DNA from: Paraburkholderia sp. SOS3
Lineage (GTDB): Bacteria > Pseudomonadota > Gammaproteobacteria > Burkholderiales > Burkholderiaceae
Assembly: GCF_001922345.1 (NCBI RefSeq)
Contig: NZ_CP018811.1
Location: 186,001-250,000 of the forward strand
DNA length: 64,000 nt
Direction of reading: 5' to 3'
The notes below the pieces were generated by a model. It was given only the letters and a program-made list of their open reading frames with translations. It was not told the origin of the DNA and ran no database searches. Both the position numbers and the translations under genes were made by a program. How positions within the stretch are numbered: position 1 is the stretch's first letter; the number at the start of each line of letters is the position of its first letter. Shown in pieces: positions 57,467 to 64,000 of the stretch.

Positions 57467-58621
57467 ATGCAAAGCGCGATGCAAACCCGCTCGAAGCTGC
57501 CCGATGTCGGCACGACGATTTTCACCGTGATCGCTCAACTGGCTGCCGAGCACGACGCGTTGAATTTGTCGCAAGGCGCGCCGAATTTCATGCCGGACGC
57601 TACGCTGATCGAAGACGTCGCGCAAGCGATGCGCGACGGTCACAACCAGTACGCACCGATGACCGGTATCGGCGCGTTGCGCGAAGCGCTCGCACGGAAG
57701 GTCGAGACGCTGTACGGCGTGCGATACGACGCATCGTCGGAAGTCACGGTAACCGCGAGCGCGAGCGAAGGGCTTTACGCGACGATCAGCGCGCTCGTGC
57801 ATGCCGGCGACGAGGTGATCTACTTCGAGCCGTCGTTCGACAGCTATGCGCCGATCGTCCGCCTGCAAGGCGCCACGCCGGTGCCGATCAAGCTGTCGCT
57901 GCCCGATTTCCGCGTGAACTGGGACGAAGTGTCCGCGGCCATCACGCCGAAGACGCGGATGATCATCGTCAATACGCCGCACAATCCGACGGCCACGGTT
58001 TTCCGGGACCACGACATCGAACGCCTGAAGGCCGTCACGCGCAAGACGGACATCGTGATCCTGTCCGACGAAGTCTACGAGCACGTCATATTCGACGGCG
58101 CGAAGCACTACAGCATGGCATGCGATCAGGAGCTGGCCGGGCGCAGCGTGATCGTGTCGTCGTTCGGCAAGTCGTATCACGTGACAGGTTGGCGCGTGGG
58201 CTTCTGCGTCGCGCCCGCAGCGCTGATGGACGAAATCCGCAAGGTGCACCAGTTCATGATGTTTTCGGCCGATACGCCGATGCAATATGCGTTCGCCGCC
58301 GCGCTCGCGCAACCGCAAAGCTATCTCGGCCTTGCCGCCTTTTATCAGCAAAAGCGCGATCTGCTCGCGAACGCGCTGCGCGAGTCGCGTTTCGAACTGC
58401 TGCCGAGCGAGGGCAGCTTCTTTATGCTCGCGCGCTTTCGCGGTTTCTCCGACGAAAGCGACAACGACTTCGTGCTGCGCCTGATCCGCGACGCGCAAGT
58501 TGCGACGATCCCGTTATCGGCGTTCTATACGGACGGTACCGATTCAGGACTGATCCGCTTAAGCTTTTCGAAAGACGACGCGACGCTGCTCGAAGGCGCG
58601 CGCCGTTTGTGCGCGATCTGA
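57467..58621 (+). CDS. PLP-dependent aminotransferase, class I/II (YbdL/MetAT-like)
   Basis: The 384-residue enzyme is a fold-type I aminotransferase. The N-terminus (LPDVGTTIFTVIAQLAAEHD, LNLSQGAPNF) resembles the methionine aminotransferase YbdL and kynurenine aminotransferases. NTPHNPTATV, LSDEVYEHVIFDGAKH and SSFGKSYHVTGWRVG follow, with PLP-binding Lys235, and IRLSFSKDD near the end. Likely substrates are methionine or aromatic amino acids with 2-oxo acids. It follows dbpA across a tandem repeat array and precedes an amino-acid binding protein gene by 59 bp. Confidence 0.9.
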   Translation: MQSAMQTRSKLPDVGTTIFTVIAQLAAEHDALNLSQGAPNFMPDATLIEDVAQAMRDGHNQYAPMTGIGALREALARKVETLYGVRYDASSEVTVTASASEGLYATISALVHAGDEVIYFEPSFDSYAPIVRLQGATPVPIKLSLPDFRVNWDEVSAAITPKTRMIIVNTPHNPTATVFRDHDIERLKAVTRKTDIVILSDEVYEHVIFDGAKHYSMACDQELAGRSVIVSSFGKSYHVTGWRVGFCVAPAALMDEIRKVHQFMMFSADTPMQYAFAAALAQPQSYLGLAAFYQQKRDLLANALRESRFELLPSEGSFFMLARFRGFSDESDNDFVLRLIRDAQVATIPLSAFYTDGTDSGLIRLSFSKDDATLLEGARRLCAI

Positions 58622-58680
58622 CGCATCGACTTCATGCTGTCTCGTCTGAATAAATTCATATCAAAAGGGAGAAAGTCGAA

Positions 58681-59496
58681 ATGAAGCTGCCAGGAAACCG
58701 GTTATCGGGCGCGTTGCTGCTTGCGTGCGCATTCGCCTTGCTCACCGCCGCGGTTGCACCGCTGCCGGCGCAAGCCGCCGACGTGAAGACGCTGCGCTAC
58801 GGCCTCGAGGCGCAATACCCGCCGTTTGAATCGAAGGGGCCGAACGGCGAGCTGCAGGGCTTCGATATCGACGTCGGCAACGCCGTCTGCAAGGCTGCGA
58901 AGCTCAAGTGCAGCTGGGTCGAGACGTCGTTCGACGGGCTGATTCCGGCGCTGCAGGGCCGCAAGTTCGACGCGATCAATTCGGCGATGAACGCGACCGA
59001 CAAGCGCCGCGAGGCGATCGACTTCACGAATATCATTTACCGCGTGCCGACCGTGCTGATCGCGCGCAAGGACAGCGGCCTGCTGCCGACGTCCGAAACG
59101 CTGAAGGGCAAGCGCGTCGGCGTGCTGCAGGCGTCGATTCAGGAAACCTTCGCGAAGGCGCACTGGGAACCCGCCGGCGTGATGGTCGTGCCGTATCAGG
59201 ATCAGAACCAGGTGTACGCGGACCTGCGCTCGGGGCGCCTCGATGCGACGCTCGTGCTCGCGCCGGCCGGCCTGACGGGCTTTCTGTCGCGGCACGAAGG
59301 CAAGGATTTCGCGTTTGTCGGGCAGCCGGTTCGCGACGACAAGATTCTTGGCAGCGGAATCGCCTTCGGCATCCGCAAAGGCGACGATGCGCTGCGCGAG
59401 CAGCTGAATGCGGCGATCGCCGCGGTGCAGGCCGACGGCACCGTGAAGGCCCTCGCGCGGAAGTACTTCGGGAACATCGACGTATCGGCGAAATAA
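58681..59496 (+). CDS. Periplasmic amino-acid-binding protein (ABC transporter family 3)
   Basis: The 271-residue protein has a signal peptide (residues 1-33, ending PLPAQAAD) and an SBP_bac_3 domain (LRYGLEAQYPPFESKGPNGE, GFDIDVGNAVCKAAKLKCSW, FDAINSAMNATDKRREAIDF). This pattern fits lysine/arginine/ornithine or histidine binding proteins. AAGGGAG precedes ATG 58681. No permease or ATPase gene follows, so it may share a transporter encoded elsewhere. Confidence 0.9.
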   Translation: MKLPGNRLSGALLLACAFALLTAAVAPLPAQAADVKTLRYGLEAQYPPFESKGPNGELQGFDIDVGNAVCKAAKLKCSWVETSFDGLIPALQGRKFDAINSAMNATDKRREAIDFTNIIYRVPTVLIARKDSGLLPTSETLKGKRVGVLQASIQETFAKAHWEPAGVMVVPYQDQNQVYADLRSGRLDATLVLAPAGLTGFLSRHEGKDFAFVGQPVRDDKILGSGIAFGIRKGDDALREQLNAAIAAVQADGTVKALARKYFGNIDVSAK

Positions 59497-59624
59497 GCCG
59501 CGTTCGGTGGCGCCCCGCCGTGCCGTCCGCAACAGTGGCGTTTGCCGGACGTCAGGATCGGGAATAAAGCGGCTCGTGACGCTGTTTGCGCATGGGAAGA
59601 GGCACCTTTTTCCACGCTCAGATC

Positions 59625-60386
59625 ATGGCGCATAGCGATTTCACCACCGACTCACCGCTGACCGAAGCGGACATCCAGGCGTTTGCCGACGGGTCGCTGT
59701 CGCCTGAGCGCGCCGCGCGCGTGCAGCGCTACCTCGGCGCGATGCCGGGCGAGGCGAGCCGGATCGCGTTCTATCGCCGGTTGAATGGGCAAATGCAGCG
59801 TTCGTTCATGCCACATGCCTCCGCTCAGGCCGCCACGGGCAATTCGGTGAAGTTCGGCCGGCGCAACACCGCCCCGCGCGGCTGGCGGGCGACGCTGCAT
59901 GTCGCCTGGCGCGCCATCTCGGGCTCCGTTGCGCAGCGCATCGCCTTGCTCGTGCTGGCATTGTGCGGCTGGGCGGCTACCGCGTTCGTCTCCGATCGTC
60001 AGTTGAACGCCGCGGCGGTGATGAGCTACGCGCAGTGGGCAGCGGCGTCGGCGCAGACAACGGCGCGGCAACCCGTTCCGGCGAATCGCGACCCGTTTTC
60101 GACCGAGTTCGCGCAGCTGGGCTGGCGGCTCGAATCGGCGAGGACGCTGCGGCTCGGCCTGATCGCCGACGCTCAGGAGTTCGACTATCGCAATGCGGAA
60201 GGCCAGCCGGTCGTGCTGCTGACGACGAGCGCGCCGTTCGTCTTCGACCGGCCGCGCTGGATGGGCCATCGCGTCGGCGAATGGCGGCTGCTCACGTGGA
60301 CCGAGAACGGCACGCGCTATGTGCTGGCGGGCCGCGCCGACACGCACGGCCTGATGCGCGCGGCCGACGCGGCGACCTTCCGATGA
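59625..60386 (+). CDS. Anti-sigma-factor-like membrane protein (first copy)
   Basis: The 253-residue protein starts with a short cytoplasmic helical region (TEADIQAFADGSLSPERAAR) like the N-terminus of ECF anti-sigma factors. One membrane segment follows (about residues 101-123, VAQRIALLVLALCGWAATAF), then a periplasmic domain with DYRNAEGQPVVLLTTS. It closely resembles the protein at 61062-61901 in layout and in both motifs. It lies 160 bp upstream of an ECF sigma gene on the same strand. It may be a second regulator of the same sigma factor. Confidence 0.72.
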   Translation: MAHSDFTTDSPLTEADIQAFADGSLSPERAARVQRYLGAMPGEASRIAFYRRLNGQMQRSFMPHASAQAATGNSVKFGRRNTAPRGWRATLHVAWRAISGSVAQRIALLVLALCGWAATAFVSDRQLNAAAVMSYAQWAAASAQTTARQPVPANRDPFSTEFAQLGWRLESARTLRLGLIADAQEFDYRNAEGQPVVLLTTSAPFVFDRPRWMGHRVGEWRLLTWTENGTRYVLAGRADTHGLMRAADAATFR

Positions 60387-60546
60387 ACGCGTGCACGCCG
60401 CGGCGCGGCCTCGCGCCGGCTTGAATCCTACCCTTTTACGAAAGTTACATGGGCGGGGAATAGAATCGCTGGAATATTGTTCGCAGTGGTAGAACCGTCG
60501 TGCGCCGGGCAGGTGCGCGGCCCGCGATCCCTGACGGGTATAGAGA

Positions 60547-61065
60547 ATGGACATCCGTGACGAACTGATGGAACACGTACCGCGTCTGCGCCGCTATGCG
60601 CGGGCGTTGGTCAACAACCGGGACTTTTCGGACGACCTCGTTCAGGACACGCTCGAACGCGCGCTGTCGCGGACCGAGAAGTTCAAGGAGGGCAGCGACC
60701 TGCGCGCGTGGCTCTTCACGATCATGCACAACGTGTTTATCAATCAGGTTCGCAAGGCGTCGACCAAGGCCGTGCACGTCTCGGTCGACGACGAGAGCGT
60801 GGTCGAAAGTGAATTTGCGGTGTCGCCGAACCAGACGCAGTCGCTCGAGGTGCGCGACCTCGACTACGCGCTGCAGCGGTTGCCGGCGGACCAGCGCGAA
60901 GTCGTGCTGCTGGTCGGCCTCGAGGAGATGAGCTATACGGAGGTCGCGCTTGCGCTGGACATTCCGATTGGTACCGTGATGTCGAGGCTGTCGCGCGGCC
61001 GCGAGCGGCTCAGGGCATTGATGGCGGGCGCGCATCCCGGCGCGAAATTACAGGTGGTGCGATGA
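60547..61065 (+). CDS. ECF-type RNA polymerase sigma factor
   Basis: The 172-residue protein has sigma region 2 (MEHVPRLRRYARALVNNRDF, SDDLVQDTLERAL, LRAWLFTIMHNVFIN) and region 4 (LPADQREVVLLVGLEEMSYT, IPIGTVMSRLSRGRERLRAL). It directs RNA polymerase to a small stress regulon. The stop overlaps the start of the second anti-sigma gene (ATGA at 61062-61065), so sigma and anti-sigma are translationally coupled. Confidence 0.94.
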   Translation: MDIRDELMEHVPRLRRYARALVNNRDFSDDLVQDTLERALSRTEKFKEGSDLRAWLFTIMHNVFINQVRKASTKAVHVSVDDESVVESEFAVSPNQTQSLEVRDLDYALQRLPADQREVVLLVGLEEMSYTEVALALDIPIGTVMSRLSRGRERLRALMAGAHPGAKLQVVR

Positions 61066-61901
61066 GCGAACAGCAAACCCCGATCAGCGAAGAGGATCTC
61101 CACGCCTACGTGGACGGCGCGCTTTCCGAAGCGCGCCGCGAGCAGGTGGAGCGTGCACTCGAGCAGAATCCGGCGCTCGCGTCGAAGGTCAGCGATTACT
61201 TCTCGCTGAACAGCATGTTCCACGATCGCTACGACCGTGTGCTTGCCGAGCCGGTGCCGGCGCGTCTGCGCCCGCGCAAGACGCGCAACTGGCGCGAGGC
61301 GATGAACTGGCCGCAATTCGCGGGGATGGCGGCTGCGCTTGTGCTCGGTGTCGGGATCGGCGTCGGCACGAATATGGGCAAGAGCGTGCCGGGCGGCGGC
61401 TGGATGGGGATGGGCGCCTCGACCTCGGATACGCGGCCGGTCAGCGCGGACAGCACCGAAACGTTCGCGCGCAGGGTGGCCATCGCGCATGTCGTGTACA
61501 TGCCCGCGGTGACACGGCCATCGGACCTGATGGGGCAAGGCCACGAGGAAGACTTCGTGCAGATCCTCGCAAGCCGCCTCGGCACCGACGTCCATCCGCC
61601 GATGCTGACGAAAAGCGGCTTTCAGCTCGACGGCGGCCGGATGCTGCCGGGCAAGGACGGCCCGATGGCTCAGTTCATGTACCGCAATGCGCAGGGCGAG
61701 CGCGTGACGCTCGTGATTTCGCACCGGAATACGAGCGCGAATACCACCGCGTTCAAGCTGTATCAGGATGGCCCGGTGAATGTGTTTTATTGGGTGGACG
61801 GCAATTTCGGCTATGCGGTGTCGGGCGGGCTCGATCGCAATGTGATGCTGCAGCTTGCGCACGACGTCTATGCGCAATTAACCGGGGCGACTGCGGGTTA
61901 A
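61062..61901 (+). CDS. Anti-sigma factor (second copy, coupled to ECF sigma)
   Basis: The 279-residue protein has an N-terminal cytoplasmic segment SEEDLHAYVDGALSEARREQ typical of ECF anti-sigma factors, a membrane span (about residues 85-103, FAGMAAALVLGVGIGVGTN) and a periplasmic domain with FMYRNAQGERVTLVISH near the end. No HxxxCxxC zinc motif is seen. It starts within the sigma stop codon and is followed by a strong terminator at 61950. It is the probable direct inhibitor of the sigma factor. Confidence 0.85.
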   Translation: MSEQQTPISEEDLHAYVDGALSEARREQVERALEQNPALASKVSDYFSLNSMFHDRYDRVLAEPVPARLRPRKTRNWREAMNWPQFAGMAAALVLGVGIGVGTNMGKSVPGGGWMGMGASTSDTRPVSADSTETFARRVAIAHVVYMPAVTRPSDLMGQGHEEDFVQILASRLGTDVHPPMLTKSGFQLDGGRMLPGKDGPMAQFMYRNAQGERVTLVISHRNTSANTTAFKLYQDGPVNVFYWVDGNFGYAVSGGLDRNVMLQLAHDVYAQLTGATAG

Positions 61902-61949
61902 AGCGCGGCGTAAACGTAATTCGACGGGCGCTTTGCTTGTCGCTATAAG

Positions 61950-61978
61950 GCCGATCGGCGCGAGCCGGTCGGCTTTTT
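61950..61978 (+). terminator. Rho-independent terminator after the sigma/anti-sigma operon
   Basis: GCCGATCGGC (61950-61959) and GCCGGTCGGC (61964-61973) pair with one G-T wobble around a GCGA loop and are followed by TTTTT. It lies about 50 bp beyond the anti-sigma stop. Confidence 0.85.
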
Positions 61979-62187
61979 GTTTTGTTGCGTGCGGTTCAGG
62001 ATCGCCGTCGTGCCGGCGTGAGTAAGCGTCGATCAAAGTAATTGTCGGGCAAACAAAAATATCAACCGTATGTCGGAAAACGGGTAATAGCTTATTGCGC
62101 GAATTAGAAAATATTCTCCGGGTACACTCGCGAGCCGGTTGCTTTACCCGATTAAACGTTTCTCCTTAACGGACTCACGGATTGCCC

Positions 62188-62931
62188 ATGAAGACCACCC
62201 ACACTACTGATATTTCTCTGCAGAATAGCCGCGTCGTCATCGCTGGCGGCACGTCGGGCATTGGCCTCGCGGTCGCGCAGGCGGCGGCGCGCGCCGGCGC
62301 GGAAGTGACGATTGCGTCGAGCGATATGCGGCGCGTGCAGGACGCACTCGAACTGCTGCCGAAGGGCACGCGCGGCGAGACCGTCGACTTCACCGACGAA
62401 ACGCGCGTCAATGCCTTCTTCGAGCGCGTCGGCGCGTTCGACCATCTTGTCTATACCGCAGGCGAATCGCTGTTTCTGCAGACGCTCGCCGAACTCAGCA
62501 TCGAAGAGGCACGCAAGGCCTTCGACGTGCGCTACTGGGGCGCGGTGACCACCGTCAAATACGCGGCGCCTTATCTGCGTACCGGCGGTTCGATCACGCT
62601 GACGAGCGGCGTGGCGTCGTCGCGGCCGTTATCGACATGGGTGATTCCGTCGAGCATTCTCGGTGCGATGGAATCGCTGACGCGCGCGCTGGCCGTCGAA
62701 CTCGCGCCGCTGCGTGTGAACGCGGTGAAGCCGGGCGTGTTGCGCACGAACCTGTGGAGCAACATGACCGAGGACGACCGCAACGGCCTGTATGAGGTCG
62801 TCGGGAACAAGCTGCCCGTGCAGCGGGTCGGTGAAGCGAGCGAGGTCGCGAATGCGTATCTGTATCTGATGCAGCAGGGCTACAGCACGGGGCAGGTCAT
62901 TGTCGTCGACGGTGGGCATATGCTTGTGTAG
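62188..62931 (+). CDS. SDR family protein lacking the catalytic Tyr/Lys
   Basis: The 247-residue protein has the Rossmann cofactor motif GGTSGIG (20-26) and a typical SDR C-terminus (VNAVKPGVLRTNLW, GQVIVVDGGHMLV). TAGES replaces the usual NNAG-type loop. At the expected Tyr-x-x-x-Lys position the sequence is PSSILGAM, so Tyr is replaced by Pro and Lys by Leu. It can probably bind NAD(P) but may not be a normal oxidoreductase. ATG 62188 is preferred over TTG 62182. Confidence 0.85.
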   Translation: MKTTHTTDISLQNSRVVIAGGTSGIGLAVAQAAARAGAEVTIASSDMRRVQDALELLPKGTRGETVDFTDETRVNAFFERVGAFDHLVYTAGESLFLQTLAELSIEEARKAFDVRYWGAVTTVKYAAPYLRTGGSITLTSGVASSRPLSTWVIPSSILGAMESLTRALAVELAPLRVNAVKPGVLRTNLWSNMTEDDRNGLYEVVGNKLPVQRVGEASEVANAYLYLMQQGYSTGQVIVVDGGHMLV

Positions 62932-63095
62932 GGCGAGGCGGGCGTCGCTGCGGGCCGGCGCGGGTTCCGGTATTTTTTCGTATTGCAGCGCGCGTTACGC
63001 CTTTGGTGACTGATTAATGTCGGATTCCGTCTTGGGCTGCCTGACCTCGGCGTCCTACACTGCATCGCATTGACATTCACCGATGGGAGCAAGCA

Positions 63096-64000
63096 ATGAG
63101 CATAAAGGACAAACTGCCGGCCGGAACGAAGCTCGGTTTCGGCACCGCGCCGCTTGGCAACATGTTCCGTGCGATTCCTGAAGAAGAAGCGGCCGCGACC
63201 GTCGAAGCGGCATGGCAGCACGGGATCCGCTACTTCGATACCGCGCCGTTTTATGGCGCGGGCCTTGCTGAAATCCGGCTGGGCGATATTCTCGCGAAGC
63301 ACAAGCGCAGCGAGTACGTGTTGAGCTCGAAGGTCGGCCGCGTGATTCTCGATGAAATCGAAGACGTCAGTGCGCGCGAGCAAGGGGAAAAAGGCGGCGT
63401 GTTCGCGCATGGGCGTCCGAACAAGATCGTCAACGACTATTCTGCCGACGGCACGTTGCGTTCGATCGAAGATAGCCTGAAGCGGCTCAAGACCGATCGC
63501 ATCGAGATTGTCTGGGTGCACGACATCGCACAGGATTTTTACGGCGACGATTGGCTGTCGGTGTTCGAAACGGCGCGCAAAGGCGCGTTTCGCGCGCTGA
63601 CGCGGCTGCGCGAAGAAGGCGTGATCAAGGCGTGGGGCGTTGGCGTGAATCGCGTCGAGCCGTGCGAGCTTGCGCTCGATCTCAGCGAAACGAAGCCCGA
63701 TGGCTTTCTGCTGGCGGGGCGTTATACGCTGCTCGACCACGAGCGCGCGTTGCAGCGTTTGATGCCGTCCGCCGCGAAGCATGGAGCCGAGATCGTGGTC
63801 GGCGGTCCGTACAGTTCGGGTATTCTCGCCGGCGGCGCGCACTTCGAATATCAGAAGGCGTCGCCGGATATTGTCGCGAAGGTCGAGAAGATCAAGGCGA
63901 TCGCGAAACGTCATGGCGTCAGCGTGAAGGCCGCCGCCGTGCAGTTTGGACTTGCGAATCCGGTGGTGGCGGCGGTGATTCCAGGGGCGAGCAAGCCGGA
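63096..64000 (+). CDS. Aldo/keto reductase (3' end beyond window)
   Basis: About 301 residues are visible. GTKLGFGTAPLGNMFRAI, the FDTAPFYGAG segment with the catalytic Asp and Tyr, LSSKVGR with the catalytic Lys, IVWVHD and VIKAWGVGVNRVEPC are typical of the family. The sequence resembles the subgroup that includes D-threo-aldose (L-fucose) dehydrogenase and pyridoxal 4-dehydrogenase. GGGAGCAAGC precedes ATG 63096. The stop lies beyond 64000. Confidence 0.9.
   Translation, partial: MSIKDKLPAGTKLGFGTAPLGNMFRAIPEEEAAATVEAAWQHGIRYFDTAPFYGAGLAEIRLGDILAKHKRSEYVLSSKVGRVILDEIEDVSAREQGEKGGVFAHGRPNKIVNDYSADGTLRSIEDSLKRLKTDRIEIVWVHDIAQDFYGDDWLSVFETARKGAFRALTRLREEGVIKAWGVGVNRVEPCELALDLSETKPDGFLLAGRYTLLDHERALQRLMPSAAKHGAEIVVGGPYSSGILAGGAHFEYQKASPDIVAKVEKIKAIAKRHGVSVKAAAVQFGLANPVVAAVIPGASKP

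Overview
The window is about 64 kb of GC-rich chromosome from a betaproteobacterium of the Burkholderia group (Burkholderia, Paraburkholderia or Caballeronia). This rests on the replication-origin gene order (yidC-yidD-rnpA-rpmH divergent from dnaA-dnaN-gyrB, with no recF between dnaN and gyrB), a DnaA with a long Ala/Gly-rich linker, and many AraC/LysR/GntR-controlled catabolic and transport modules. No database search was possible, so the genus is an inference.

Layout. 1-8.3 kb: origin region. The rpmH-dnaA gap holds a perfect DnaA box and is the candidate oriC. 8.6-10.7 kb: a three-gene type VI secretion cassette (PAAR tip protein, SleB-like wall hydrolase, exported putative immunity protein) with ATGA overlaps at both junctions. 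11-17 kb: DUF218 protein, class III sirtuin, AraC regulator divergent from a glutathione transferase, and a membrane-anchored coiled-coil protein divergent from a WYL-domain regulator. 16.7-21.2 kb: GntR/UTRA regulator, both aconitase-X subunits and an MFS transporter. All three promoters share the 18-bp motif TTGTA-N6-TGTATTA, so this looks like one self-contained regulon. 21.3-25.3 kb: small accessory island with a serine recombinase, orphan small proteins (zinc-finger, KTSC), a higBA toxin-antitoxin pair and a degenerate stretch. 25.3-35.2 kb: recC-recB-recD, overlapping head to tail.

35.4-48.3 kb: LysE exporter with AraC regulator, a large M1 metallopeptidase lipoprotein, LysR regulator divergent from a Tat-exported epoxide-hydrolase-like enzyme, AraC regulator divergent from an SLC13 permease, an MFS transporter, a TauE/SafE exporter with a DUF1634 partner, and a binding protein without a signal peptide. 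48.4-55.6 kb: ethanolamine catabolism without microcompartment genes (permease, EutB, EutC, DUF779 protein, acetaldehyde dehydrogenase, EutR-like regulator). 55.7-64 kb: small zinc-ribbon protein, DbpA helicase, a 14-bp tandem repeat array running into a PLP aminotransferase, a periplasmic amino-acid-binding protein, an ECF sigma factor between two related anti-sigma-like membrane proteins, an SDR protein lacking the catalytic Tyr/Lys, and a truncated aldo/keto reductase.

The most interesting items are the T6SS effector-immunity cassette, the GntR/aconitase-X regulon with its three matching operators, the membrane coiled-coil/WYL pair, the ECF factor with two anti-sigma-like partners, and the 14-bp repeat array between dbpA and the aminotransferase. 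No rRNA, tRNA, CRISPR array or complete insertion sequence was recognised.
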